From positions 124,001 to 188,000 of the forward strand of contig JAJKFH010003937.1 of assembly GCA_023333565.1 (NCBI GenBank): 64,000 nt of DNA, in the 5' to 3' direction. Source of the DNA: Puffinus mauretanicus (lineage: Eukaryota > Chordata > Aves > Procellariiformes > Procellariidae). Positions 49,901 to 62,420 of this stretch are shown here, piece after piece (the stretch's first letter is position 1; the number at the start of each line of letters is the position of its first letter). A program made the position numbers and the translations under genes. The notes beneath the pieces were generated by a model. That model was not told the DNA's origin. It saw only the letters and a list, made by a program, of their open reading frames with translations, and made no database searches.

Positions 49901-51019
49901 ATGCCATATTTCAAAGAGTTGCCACACAAGTAAATACAAAGCTTACCTCCTCTGGGAAATGCCATATAATGGATTTAAAAGATGAACAAAATCCCAGTGT
50001 TTATTCAGTCTAATGGATAAAAAGGACAAACTCACTGACTTATCACAATGGTCAATTGTACAAGAAGCTGAAACAGGCCATTTCTGACAGCCAGTGAAAA
50101 ATAACACTTGTGCCCATAAAAAAAAAAAAAAACTCATGTTGTATTTCATATGGAAAAGCCAATAGAAGTCCCCAGCCAAGCTTTTTTATCACTAAACTAT
50201 CTTGATTTATACTTTGTTTGAAGTTCTCAAAATGAAACTTTCAGTCTCTCGCTCGCTAAAAATAAACTTGCCGTAGCTGGTTAGGAGGCAGCTGACGCAG
50301 GCAAAGTTTGAGCATTCAGCCCTTATGAGAAGAACAATCGAGGGATTACTCTTTTGTTCCGTAGAAAGCAAGCATGACTTCTATATATTTAAGATTCAAG
50401 TCTGCAAATTCTTAGTAATAAATAGTCCAGCTGAAGCTGATTTGTGAAATAGATTTGCAGAACCTGCCCATTTTCTGAGAAAACTCAACATTATTAATGG
50501 AAAAATGCACATTCTCTATGTACATTTCAGTTCATACACCTCTAGTTACCGATTAACAGCTGAAGCACCGATAGATGCTGTGCATCCCTTACAATAAAAC
50601 ATTCCCTATAAACATTTCTTCTTTAGATTGAAATCGTAAGTTATGAGAAAGCTCAATAAATTGTGGCTTCATGGGTTGTTACTTCACTGTCATTCATATA
50701 CAGACACCTCCTGCCTGTGGGGAAGGGCAGTACTTGCCAGTTAAACCAGATGATTTACCCCCTATTAACCAAAATAATGTTTTAACTGGTAATCTCTTAG
50801 CAGGATGGCTGCAGGCTTCATTATTTGGCTGTTGCTAGTCGGCCAATGCCTTTCCACATTTCTCACCTACGCTTGCCTCAAAGGGTAGGCGAGATCCATC
50901 ACAACTTACTGGGAAGCACAGATAGGGGCTGCTATATCCATGGATGAGGAATACAGCACGAAGTCTGACTCCAGCCTGAACAGGAGAGAATATTAAATAT
51001 CCCTTTTCCCCACCCTTGC
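46997..51019. other. unique non-coding DNA
   Basis: No gene recognised in 4 kb. Frames such as 47837-48112 and 48678-48914 lack recognisable domains. An A15 run lies at 50118-50132. Confidence 0.55.
50118..50132. repeat. poly-A run (A15)
   Basis: Fifteen A on the plus strand with no element body recognised upstream. Confidence 0.85.
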
Positions 51020-51051
51020 TTTTTTTTTAAAAAAAAAAAAAAAAAAAAAAA
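51020..51051. repeat. T9-A23 junction
   Basis: Nine T directly followed by twenty-three A on the plus strand, the longest A run in the window. It abuts the start of the CR1 relic below, but CR1 elements do not end in poly-A and the relic lies downstream, so it is not that element's tail. Confidence 0.9.
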
Positions 51052-51056
51052 GAAAT

Positions 51057-51155
51057 TAGGCAAAACTCTGTCAGGAATGGTTTGCAGTAGCTGACTGCTT
51101 TGGGACTAGATGACCTCTCCAGGTTTCCACTTACTCTATTAAGATTCTAAGACTT
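51057..51155 (+). mobile_element. CR1 LINE 3'-end fragment (old)
   Basis: GTCAGGAATGGTTTGCAGTA, then TTTGGGACTAGATGACCTCT, CCAGGTTTCCACTTACTCTA and GATTCTAAGACT follow in order a CR1 3' tail (…gggttggactagatgacctc…aggtcccttccaacc…attctatgattct). It is about 100 bp, diverged and 5'-truncated, and opposite in orientation to the element at 39350. Confidence 0.7.
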
Positions 51156-52842
51156 TTCACACCGGAAAATCTGTTACTTATATAGGTAGGTACAGCATTG
51201 CTAATTCAAATATGATTTATGTAGTTGGTACCGAACTCCGACTAGGCCAACACTCTCAGACCTGGATGTTAGTTCCTGAGTTACCCATAAAGACATACCC
51301 TAACCTCTGTGCAGAAAGGCATTCAAGGTAAGTTAATGACCTGCAGGACAGAAGACACGGATTCGTTCAGACCAAAAGGGAAATGGTTCAGAGGAGTCTT
51401 CTTAAGAGAAGACACTAAGTGCCTCCTTCCCACCTCATCCCTCCTTTCTTATATCAGAATGATCACACTTGAATAACTACATGGACTTGACTCTGGAAGG
51501 TACAGGCAGTCTGTTCTACATCAAAACCAAGTCATCATTATGCCTCGTAACTGTAACTATCCTTCCTCTCCCAAAAATTAGCTCTTTTCATATTTCTTTT
51601 CCTATCATTACCTTTTTTCCTTTTTTTAACTTAGATCTTATCACAAACATAAAAATATGGAAAAAAAAAATTCTTAATCTTGCGGACACTGTTCACTCAT
51701 TCCTTTGGATTTACTCTAGCTTCATAGTAGTGTTATACAGAGGCCAGTCCTGTGGGTTGCATGATTGCCAGCTCTGATATATAATAGATATCTTCTTTGC
51801 AGTCAGATACATATTTTGCAGCCCCTAATGCATTAAAGGAAAATTTCCTTTTTATCCTATTAATAAACAGGTTAGTTTATGATTTTCTATGCTTTAACCA
51901 ATTATCTTAGGACAATATTTCTTAACCTAAAAGTTATAAGGGGTTGGAAGATAAAAGTGGAAATGTTGCAATTTATTGGATCTCCCATGTACATAACTCC
52001 TGAGATTCCTCGTTGTCCTCACCATTTCTGCACACAGCTTCATAATCTTTGAAAGAACCCTAAGGGGCTATTTTGCTCAGAATTTCACACAGCAGAGTAT
52101 GAGAAGGAAAGAAGATAGAGACATCAGAATTAAAGACTGAATGTTTAAGGGATTCTGTTCAGCAACTGGGCTTATTTTAAGCCTTAGTACGGACATCGTT
52201 AGACCTGTATTAAAAAAAAAAAAACATCAAAAACTGCTGAAAGTTCTTTAAGTCTCAGAACTGGGATAAATGACGTTTATGCTACATTGCAAGCTGCTTC
52301 AGAAAAGGTGGGAGTTGTATTGCTTTGAATGTATTGTAAATTAAAAAAACATAAGGAAAGTATTGTGCTTGCGTTCTGTAGAACAAAGTACATGTTGTAG
52401 AATATATTTCTCAATAATTCAAACTTTTAAAAGTATGGCATTTCAAGCCTTAAAATAACAAAGCTACACTCTTGCAGAGGTTATACCACATGGGGGTGTT
52501 CATTTCCCTTTGTCTTAGTTGCATAAACTCAAAATCAACCCTATACAGTAAATGATGTCTGCCCTATTGTCTAATATAAACACTCTTTTGTTTTTCTTCA
52601 GTGAAAAGCTGTGTTTAAAGAAAGCTCTGTACGAATTCCAATAAAGAAACTAGTGTAAGAAAACTGGATTCATAAAATGAATTAGAACAGCTCTACTGTT
52701 ACATCCACTGGTGCTGGAAAGCCAGCAAAGTCAGATAATATTTTATTTGGAGCTGAAATGAACTGTTGTGAACTCTGACAAACCAGCACTTCAAAGCATT
52801 CTGAACATACTGCCACTAGCATAAGCAAATTTATCGTGACTA
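51156..52842. other. unique non-coding DNA
   Basis: No gene recognised. An A13 run is at 52212-52224. A short stretch near 52500-52540 weakly recalls the MIR core but is not called. Confidence 0.6.
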
Positions 52843-52917
52843 AGAGCCTGACTCTGACCCTTTTTACACCATTTTTACTCTGCTGACTTCAGCTGGATGG
52901 AAGATCAGAATTAAGTC
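52843..52917. repeat. ancient amniote repeat relic (TTTACACC/GATCAGAAT type)
   Basis: GAGCCTGACTCTGACCC, TTTTTACACCATTTTTACTC, TGCTGACTTCAG and GATCAGAATTAAG match in order an old near-palindromic repeat of reptile and bird genomes (gcctgattctgatc…tttacacc…gtaactccattgacttcag…gatcagaatc). The element type is not settled. Confidence 0.5.
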
Positions 52918-55900
52918 ATTCATGTCTATCTCTGTTCTCTGTGATTTACAGAAACATTAAAAAAAAAAGGTAATCATACTTGATACACATATTCTACTCC
53001 CAACAAAACACAGCTCAGAAAAACCTCAGACAAAATTCTGCACAACATTTGGGCAACTTCATGGGTGGCCCATGCAGGAATCAAGAGAACTGATGAAAAG
53101 CAAGATGTCAGATTTGGTGATATTGCTGAATCTTTAGAAATTCATGCTTTCTGGGAATGGGATACAGCCCACATCGTTACATTATTTTTATTGAACCTTA
53201 GAAATACGTCAATGTGGCTAAATTAAAATATAAACTGCAGTAAAAGTATTTTAAGACTTCAAGAAAAGATACATATTTTTTACAACCGCAAGCCTATTAT
53301 GGATTTCATGGAGACTAGCGTGTAGCAACTTGACATTATTACGATGATAATTTATTAATGATTTGTATGTTTCAGTACCCCTCTGGTTCTCCTGAGACAA
53401 CATCAAGACTTATCTGTGCTATGCATTTCACAGACATAAAGAATGGACCTTTTTTGTCCTCATAAATCAACAGAATAAGGAATTGCTGAATGCACATAAA
53501 AGCCAGAACACAAGAGGATTGTTATAGGTATAAGCTATATTGCTAGTTATCCCTAAATGTTCCCTTTTTGGATCTTTACAGTTTTTTTAATCTATGCTGC
53601 GCATAGATGCCTCAGACATGGAAAACAGTTGAAAACTTGTTAAATTCCTCAATCGCATACAAGTGAGTTAGTAGTAAATATAGCATAGCCACCAAGAAGA
53701 ATTCAAAGGGCTTTGAATCTTTAGATCTGATGTGTAATTCAGCTGACACATGGCACGTGAAACTTAACATAAAGTAATGCAAATTGGTTACAGAAATGCA
53801 GTTCAGAAGTAAAAAGTGAAAGGGGAAAAAAAAAACACAGAGAGGCTTAATAACACTGGACACCCAATAAAACAATCATAGAAACTGGCCCACTGCCAGT
53901 ACAGTACAAATATACATGTCCATGAAGCTGATAGAACAAAAATCCCACCAACACCCCACAGGGGAGCAGTTTTAATCTTAACCATAGCTATGATGTCATC
54001 AAAAGCTATTATTTCATTCCTATTTTTTCCCCCAAAAAATGAGCACAGCCAAGACAAATTGCACAACGAGATTGCTTTCTCTATACTAACATATGCCAAT
54101 TACGCGGTGGCTGGAACACAGATTTAGGTGAAAACAGGATGCAATTTTTAGGAATTTATCAACATTGTGGACCTTTCAACAGTATCACCCATTATAATTT
54201 CGAGGTGACCTGTCAAGGCTACATCTTTACGGTGTATTATCACGTATCATCCCTGTACAGAGGGCCACCACAAAGCCTATGTACCATTTATACATTTTGA
54301 TGTATTTGCTCCAGCCAGCGTTACCTCTCCAGCCCACAAACTGGCAGGACAAGAGAAATATGTGAAATTTTGTCTCTGCAAATAGCCAATTGCTGGAGTT
54401 ATTCATTCATTTAAAATACCTTTTTTAAATGTCCCTTGAGGTTTTTTACTTTTTTTTATCACTTCCAAGTCCCTTCAAATTCCACCAGATAGTGTGTCTC
54501 TAATGGGATTTCATCAAATACTCTTGTCTCTCTGCCATTTTTCTAACTTTCTTAGACAAAACACTTTTTCATTTCTTGTTGTCCCACTACCTCTAAACAT
54601 TCAGAAACAGACTGTGATGCCAAAACCAGCAAAGAATCTTACATTTGTACAGTCAGGACAAGGTAAGTGCTTAACCCTACCCCTTTGCAATTAGAGCTTT
54701 GCAATATGATGTTGCCTTGAGAGTTTAAAAGTTCCTTTCATTGGCCACTGTAATGTACTTTTGCAAATCTCTTGATGAATCCCAGGTTACTTGAACTGTT
54801 CAATTATAGCTTTATCCTAATCCTACTAGCTAAGCATTAATGCTAGCAACCACCCACATCCTAATCCTGTCCCACTTGACACTGACCCGCACTCAGTCCC
54901 AAATGATGTGTGCGTTAGCATAAAGCCATGCAAACAACATATTAGTCAGGAACGCAACAAGAAAGTGAAAGAGATTTAACAGAGCAGTGGTGAGCATTTC
55001 AGCAAAAAGACACCACTCTCTGGCACATACAGGTTTAAATGCGTCTAAAAAAATAACATAAACACATACACAAATGCTTTGAATTGTTACAAATCTTGTA
55101 ACTAAGCCACTAGAAGGTGTCTTAAGCATGATTTAAAACAAGAGGGAAATCCAGTCTGAGGTCAGATTGAAACTATTAGAATTAGATACAGACTTAGAAA
55201 ATGGAAAGACTTTTATGTGTGATAGACTCCTATCCTCTATAATTCACTGCAGATTGGGAAAATGATTCCTTCAGATCTGCTGTTGACAGCTTAATATTCC
55301 CAATGATAATGTTGTCAGGTGATAACACAAAGCCAGCCTATACGCTTTGATCTGAATGGAAAGTTTGCATTGACTGCAACATTTGGAGAGAGATTCTGTT
55401 TGGAAAAAAATCTCAACTAAACCGAAACATTACCTGAAGAGCATTTGACTGCGGTCAAGATAGAAGTGCATCAACTTCAAAAAGGTCCAAGTTGCCTTCC
55501 CTGAATCCTGAACAGTGACCAAAATTCTCTCTCCAAAAACATGACTGAGGCAGCCAAAGGCACACAAGAATGATCCTAAAGAAAGAACCTCGTATCCAGT
55601 TTTTAAAGTGAGTGCTATTGCCAAATGTATTCTCTCAAATTTCAGGAACATGAATATATGGCTTGTACAAACTCTTGGTTTAAACATCTCTCCACATCTT
55701 TCCTTAGCTAACCACAAGACCAACGAAATTCCTCTAGGTTTCTACATCCATACAGCTAAACATGCTTTCAATTATTTTTCTGGCACGGTTAAAGAAGAAT
55801 TTTGATAGTGTAAGGCCTTTATGTCAGGACAGTAAAACTGTGTCTTTTAGAATGATATTGATACTGTTCTGTTACTGAGTGTCTGATACAGTAATTGCAA

Positions 55901-57119
55901 TAACGAGAGGCTGGATCGTCCCTGTGGGTACTTAACGAGAAGGGAGGAGCTGAGCAGCATTCCCCACCATACACAGAGATTAAGGACAACTGTTCCCTGT
56001 CCATAGGCAAATGGTACAAAAAGAGACAGAGAAAAGTAAAGTGATGCAGGGGCATGATTTTTCTCCTCAACTCCACATCAACCTTTGGAGAAGGTAAGAG
56101 TGCAGGTGTGGGGAAACCTGCAGCATGGTTGGTAGGAAAGATACAATTTCTCCATCTTCCAGGGAGCTCTAAGTTTTAGTGGGAAAGGCCAAGTTTTACA
56201 CTGAACTCAAGACCAGCCCATTTGCATGTTCTGAAGTTCTCTTGCCATGAAGGCAAGCCTTAAAGGCTTTCAGTCCGGTGAAGCTCATTTAATATGAAAC
56301 AGCAGCCAGAAGTGTTGGCTAACAGAAAAGTTAGAAACAAAGTTGGAGTGTTTCTTGTCTTCTTCTAGCAGTCAATGGTTGATGCAGTTTCTGTGCTAGA
56401 GACCGCTACCAAACACCATGTTTGATAGGCACCAGTGCATGTGTCTGGGGAGACATAGTGTTTTTAAAATCCTGGACACTTTTGGCTTCCCAATACCCTG
56501 TATATGTATGAAGTTTGTTGTCATGTTTGCTGTAAACCTGCTAGGCAGCAATTTACTTAAGTACTCCTAACTTCTCTTAGTGCAAAATACAGTGAATAAT
56601 GCTTCCCTAGTGATCTTCTCTGCACCACATGCGGATCTACAAACAGATCATGTCCCAGTTTCATGCTTCATATGAATATAGGCCATAATTCATCCGCCAC
56701 ATCCCCGTTTTCCACGTCATGTTTCTATTTCCAGTATAAGGTGCATTCTGACAGCTTGTTCAGAAATTTATAACGCTGTCACTACAACACACCTAAATAT
56801 CACATGCTGAAACTGAGGGATTTGAGGTGGTAAGCAATGTGGCACTAACAGTTAAAAACCACCGCCACAAACTGGAAATGGGATTTGAAAAATAACCCAA
56901 CTGTTTTGGAGATTACTATACATTAGAACTCCAGGATTAATTTGAAAATTGCTTTCAGGTATTATGTTTACTAAAATTGCTTTCCTACCTTGACTGAATT
57001 GCAGAGTTATTATCACCTACCACACATAACAGATAAGCTGTAGCATTTGTAACTTGAGTATTATTCATATCATAAGGGTTTCATTAAGAGCTTCCATGTG
57101 ATACTCTGATGTTTATATG
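52918..57119. other. unique non-coding DNA
   Basis: No gene recognised in 4.2 kb. Open frames reach only about 98 codons. No repeat relic clear enough to call, although 56800-56860 weakly recalls the MIR core. Confidence 0.55.
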
Positions 57120-57153
57120 TGCACACACATGCCCCCCTTGGTCTGTGTGTGCA
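57120..57153. repeat. 9-bp inverted repeat of TGCACACAC
   Basis: TGCACACAC at 57120-57128 and GTGTGTGCA at 57145-57153 flank a 16-nt C-rich centre. Probably an inverted pair of short CA/TG microsatellites. Confidence 0.85.
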
Positions 57154-60100
57154 TCATCAAATTACTTTCCTTTTAATTGCAAAATTAAGGGTGGCTTTGT
57201 GCTTAGTACGGGCATTCTGGAGCTATCGCTGCTGTGGGGATAAAGAACAGCATGAGAATAAGAGTAACTAGATCTCCTAAAATTCAAAGTACTGCTATCA
57301 GTGACTGTGAAACGCACTTAGAGTGGTCAATTAATTGGAAAAAAAGCAAGCAGTCCCTTCAAAAATAATAAATTGAGTGCATCACCTAAGCATAATAAAC
57401 CATTTAGTAACATAGGAACTTGAACTGCTACAAGGAGAAAGATGAATGCAGCCATTTCAGTTACCAGGATCTGCTTTTGGCAGCGTAACAGAAGTGACAG
57501 ATCTTGGATCCATTTCTCATTAGGCTGTGTATTTTTAATTTTAACCCTAATACACAAAGCTGATGTTTTGTATTGGAAATTTGGAGTTAAAAAAACCCCA
57601 AACATATTGTCAAAGAACTGAAGCTTCATTCCTTCAACTAGAAGGGGTAAAGTCCTGGCGCAGCTGAAGTCATGGTGTAATTTTTGCAGAGAGTAGGGTG
57701 GCACCAGGACCTTCTCCTCATTGACCTCATTCATCTCTAGGACATTAAACTACAATTCTAAACAGAATTAAACTAGCAGAGTTTTATATGCTCTTCTTAT
57801 ACACAGTGTTTTAAAGTTTCTGACTGGGACATACCTTCTCGGGCAGCAGGATTCTCTCGGAGAGTGCAGAATACCAACAACAAGAGCAGAAAAAGTGCAA
57901 GCTGTCAACAAGTTTCTGTGGACACCATATTTGAAAGAGGCATTCAATCCCCCTCAGATTGCCACTGAAACTGCTGCTTCTCTCTAGCTATTTTGCCTGG
58001 ACTTATACTTGCTTTTATTTCTCGTCACCTATCCAGGGGCTTTAGGTTTTGGAAACTACTATATTTTGTCCCATTTGACCCGACAATGGCCTAAAGGTGA
58101 TTGACTACATATTATTATCAGCCCGTTGGGGAGTACTGTATAAAAGGCTACAAAGATAGAGCTTGAACTTGGCTAAAACATGTTTATTTCATGTAGAGAT
58201 GATAAAAGGCCTGTGGAGTAAGGGTAGGTCATGCATCACCAAAAAGAACATATGAAAGTTGTCCCTTGCACAGTTGTCCCCTTAGGCAGTCCATTATTTA
58301 TCATAAATACACCTTATGCCACTACCTATGTCACTACCACTAGCCTGTTTGTGTTAATAAAAAACAGACTGACAAAATACTGTTCTCGTATTCATGAAGA
58401 AAACATCCACCGATTTCAGAGTTGTCCGAGGCTACCAAAACACTGTGTTTGGTTTAAATATTTACATATGCACATGTTGTGCTGCTCCAGGTTTTCTATA
58501 GACTTTTTAAAGGAATTTTTCCATGTGGTCTTCTCTTATGTTTTCTGGTGTACAATGACCTTTACCAAACTCATATTAAAATCCCATCTAACTCACCAAA
58601 TAAGATGGTATCTACACCTTCTGAGCAGTAGAAAATATCACTTTCTGTTACTGGGTGCTAGAAGTGCAGTAAAAAAGAAATCAAACAATAAACCACTGTA
58701 GACAGTGAGGAAAAAAGTTTTCTTGCCTTCCTCCACTCCCCTTTAATACCCTTGTTTTATCATATGGATGTTATAGTGCTAAAAAAAACCACAGAGAAGG
58801 TATGTGTTTCCATTTGTGCAGGTATATAACATATATACATAAGTTAAAGGAATGATAAAAATGGGGGAAGATTTACTACTTTACATTGTTCCAATCACTA
58901 TATTTAAATACCTGTACTTATTTAGTATTGTTTATTAATTTGTTTATTCTTCGCACTTCTATAGTTCTATTATTCACATTAGCATTACTGGGTGAGCCAG
59001 TGAGTGGTTACTGTTACTCAATATGCTTTAAAACTGCAATATCTGTAATCCCACACTTTAAAAAAATACATAAATACACACATGCTATGTATGCCCACAA
59101 CTCATGCACATAATACTCATGCACACGTATAGATTAAATACGAAACCATAACATACTTCTGAAGATCTTTCCAATTTCAAGCAAGCTGGACTACTTCCTA
59201 GTTCACCTGGGTGAGAATGAGAAACCCGGGGAGGAAAATTATTATTCCCAAATCAATTTTGCAATGTCTTCCATAATGTAAATCTGACAAATCCTCCTGT
59301 CACTCTTTCATTTTTTCTTTAAACTTACAAACCTATGGTTTGCCTTCTTTCCCTCAAAACTTATCCACAGGGTTTTGGAAATGTTTTTATTCCTGGCAGG
59401 CCTGCCAATATCTGGTGGCAACTTCTGCATGGGCAGAAGTTCCCTGCAGAGAAATGGCAATGTTTCTCTTTTCCCAGAATATTTTGTACCCTAACTGTTC
59501 CGCTCAGTGTGCGGTTCCTGGCCAGAAGAGTGTTTTGTCCTATGTGTCATACGCTTGAGCCCTCCCGTCTTCCTGCTTATAATCATAAGATTACTGTTAA
59601 CAATAATAATGTCAACATTCTGAATTTACAAAACAAAAGGCACAGAGATTAAATCCTTTAATTAATCCATTGAAGGGATAATCCAGATATTGCTACCAGA
59701 GACACCGATTTTTATTGGGGGGAAAAAAAAACAACCCAACTTTATTTAAATTAATTTCCAGAATATTGCAAATGACTAAAAATGGAGTGTCAACAAAACC
59801 CACAGTGCTTTCAGCAGACATCGGGGCATTCAGAAGCATCAGCTGCTCAGAGGAACCCCAAAGCCACTTTATCGATTCAGGTCGTGCTGTTCTGTCCTGC
59901 TGTAGGGAGATGGACTGTATCACCACAAAAAAAAAAAAACACCAACAAAAACAGGCGCTGTCACAGATATAACAAGCACCTTCCCAAACGCAGAAGGAGA
60001 AGGCATGTTATCTGAGATGATTCAAGCACTGGGGATATTCCTCAGTACGGTCCCATTTAGGTGCGATCTTGAACGAGCTCAGTGCTCTCTGTGGCTATGG

Positions 60101-61626
60101 GCATTAGCACAGTGCAGTACCAGCTAGCGCTCCTGCCCAGGTGATGCTGCTCCGTCTTTCCTCAGAAGGACAAACCAGCTTTCTCTAGAGCGGACAGAAG
60201 TCTTTCTCCTGTCCTTTAATAAGGGCTGAACTGGGTCTTTTTTCATACAGCTCGATGACTTGCTATGAGTAAGAACATTACATCTTCTTTTAAGAGTATT
60301 CAGTTACTGTTGACTTTTCCAGTATTGGTGCCAGCATTTCTCATCTTGTTGGGAAAAAAACCACAGTGAAGACCCTGGCAATGCTAGAATGGAGGTTTCA
60401 TGGTTGTAGAAATCCTAAAACTATCATGTATTCTTCTAACACATGTGTTCAGGAGTGTTAAAACACTGACTTCACCCACACGTAGTTCAGCATTTTACAA
60501 AGTTCCACTTCCCTGCCTTCAAGACCTTTCTATCTTAAATGACAAAAAAACAAAAGAAGTAAAAAGAACAGAGCAGAACTGAAAAATATTTTAAAAAAGG
60601 ACTCTGGTCCTTTGCTTCATAATTTTGGTCGGTGATTGTAAACAACTTTTATTGTGACAGTAAATTAACTAGTATGTCTATGAAAGAGCACTGAAGAACT
60701 CTGTATAATAATCTAATTTAGCACCTACATTGTTTTACTTTTCAGTATTTAAGTCTTTTTTCTGACCTTCAACAAATATTAGAAATGCTTTATGGTCTCA
60801 TACAGGAGCTAGTCTAACTTTCCTGAACTCCAGTGGGAGGTGGTTCAGACCCATAGTTTTATACTGTGAAACAAATGGAATCACTTCCCGGAAAGATGGC
60901 AGCCTCCAGCCTTTGATTCAGGAAGACTAATTGCAGAATTAAATACGAATATAAGCATGTTCAAAATCATACCTCAATAAGGCTGGGGAGCACTTCTCAC
61001 CCTATAGCTGTAGTGCATTACCACACCAAAAAAGCTTTTATTCTTATTCTGTCAATAAATGTTAACACTAGCCCTGATCCCACTAATGCTAAGAAAAACA
61101 TCTTGCTAAATGAAATGTATGGAAATACTCAAGACCTGGCATTTTTCATTAAAATAAGTACATTTAGGAGTGTCAGTATTAGAACAAGGAATGTATTATT
61201 GCTACTGATGTCCCAGGAATCGCAGTTCTGCTTAGAGAGCAACGTCGATAAGTTTGAAAAGAAATGATCCAAAAGTTATGAAGCCATTCCTAGGTCAGCA
61301 ATAGAAAGTACCGCACCTACAAACCTGCGGTCCTGAGAGGAGGAGGCAATTCAGGCAGCCAGACTAGTACTGGGGAGAACTGAGGATGAATAAATATAAA
61401 TACTGCAGTGGACCAGGCAGGGGTCTCGGCGTGTTGTTTTGCTCTCCAACTCAGAACAGTAGGATTTGAAAGCATTTTTCCATTTTAAAAAAATACACAA
61501 AACGACAACAGTGAGACCCAGCTTTCAAGTCTACATATAAATATCAGTGCTTGGTTTTGAAACTTGTGGTCCTTAAAACCTTATATTTTATTTTCAAACC
61601 CTGCCAGCATACCCCCTGCCAAGAAG
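57154..61626. other. unique non-coding DNA
   Basis: No gene recognised. The two longest frames are 57327-57734 (minus, 135 codons, hydrophobic C-terminal part) and 58231-58701 (plus, 156 codons). Both are in the chance size range for this composition and show no known domain. An A13 run is at 59927-59939. Confidence 0.55.
61587..61592 (-). terminator. AATAAA poly-A signal candidate (minus strand)
   Basis: TTTATT on the plus strand gives AATAAA on the minus strand, 35 nt past the stop codon of the candidate exon below. Its position is compatible with a very short 3' UTR. The hexamer is common by chance here. Confidence 0.15.
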
Positions 61627-61783
61627 TTACATTTTTTCCCTCTTCAAATAAGCAGCTAGGCTAATGGCATGATGAACAAATTTCATTTCTTTCTGTTCAG
61701 TTTTTTCCATCTTTAATACAGCCTCCAGCAGGCCAGATGGCACCAATGCAATTGCTAGTAAGTCAATACATCTGGCTGCATTC
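61627..61783 (-). other. possible terminal coding exon of an unknown gene
   Basis: On the minus strand a moderate acceptor (TTTGTCATTTCAG, AG at 61784-61785) is followed by one base and then 51 codons from AAT to a TAA stop at 61627-61629. The peptide is regular and helix-like: it begins NAARCIDLLAIALVPSG and ends AISLAAYLKREKM, as in the tail of an alpha-helical protein. Entry phase is 2. If real, the rest of the gene lies to the right, beyond or in the last 2 kb of the window. I do not recognise the family. The frame also continues through the acceptor (ATG at 61825-61827), so a chance frame cannot be excluded. Confidence 0.25.
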
Positions 61784-61917
61784 CTGAAATGACAAATCTG
61801 ATGGATAGAGCCCCAGCTCCTATACAAAGCCTCTTTTCAGAACGCTCTCCCTGGTACTTGTCTGCTTTAAGCAAAACCTAATGTGTGAAAACAAAATAAA
61901 ATTGAGCTCTTTCACCA
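61784..61917. other. unique non-coding DNA
   Basis: A short AT-rich interval between the exon candidate and the CpG-richer block. Nothing else seen. Confidence 0.6.
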
Positions 61918-62420
61918 CCCCGCGCTAACGTTTCATTTGCAGTGTTTTTATTAACGCTGCTCTCTCGCTGCCCTGCTTCTGTACCTCAGCCCCAATCTGC
62001 CGAGCGCTCTCTTTTTGGCACAAGACGGGCTCTGTTCGAAGACCTCCCTCCTCTGGAGCCGCTAACAGTTCAAAGCAGGTTACAATAAACACTTTGGGCT
62101 TTTCTCATTAAGAGCAGCAAGATTGTTTAGGAAATTGTCCTCAAAAAGAGAACAATCTGAGAAAAGCAGAAATGAAGCAATTGCTTCTTTCAACCTCAGT
62201 AGTCTCTCATCGGGCAAATTAGGAGTTAGAAATCCATGTGATCTCTCGCCATCATCAGAGCGGCAATCTGTCAGCGAGGCGCTGCGCTAATACTGATGCT
62301 GCAATGCCATCCATATAAGGTGCGAGGGACTCCGCAGCCTCAGACAGTATCCCTGGATTATTCACAAATCCACAAACAAGTATCTGGAGGCGGTTGGTCG
62401 GACCAACAGAAGGGTGTGTA
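61918..62420. promoter_or_regulatory. CpG-richer block, candidate enhancer or conserved non-coding element
   Basis: By my count about 20 CpG dinucleotides fall in roughly 490 bp, against only a few in the next 400 bp. The block includes a CArG box (CCATATAAGG, the SRF site pattern) at 62311-62320, two inverted SOX-like AACAAT motifs at 62120-62127 and 62151-62158, and a 7-bp inverted repeat GTTGGTC/GACCAAC at 62393-62407. No long open frame explains it. This looks like the core of a developmental enhancer or a weak CpG-type promoter, but conservation cannot be tested here. Confidence 0.3.
62098..62167. repeat. interrupted 17-bp inverted repeat
   Basis: The right arm AACAATCTGAGAAAAGC (62151-62167) is the exact reverse complement of GCTTTTCTC (62098-62106) plus AGATTGTT (62120-62127), with 13 extra bases between the two left pieces. 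The loop is 23 nt. The inner pair is also a pair of SOX-like sites facing each other. Confidence 0.85.

Noticed and set aside
57327..57734. 135-codon minus-strand frame with a hydrophobic C-terminal half
   Set aside because: It could mimic a membrane protein, but there is no family match, no promoter or splice context, and chance frames of this length are expected.
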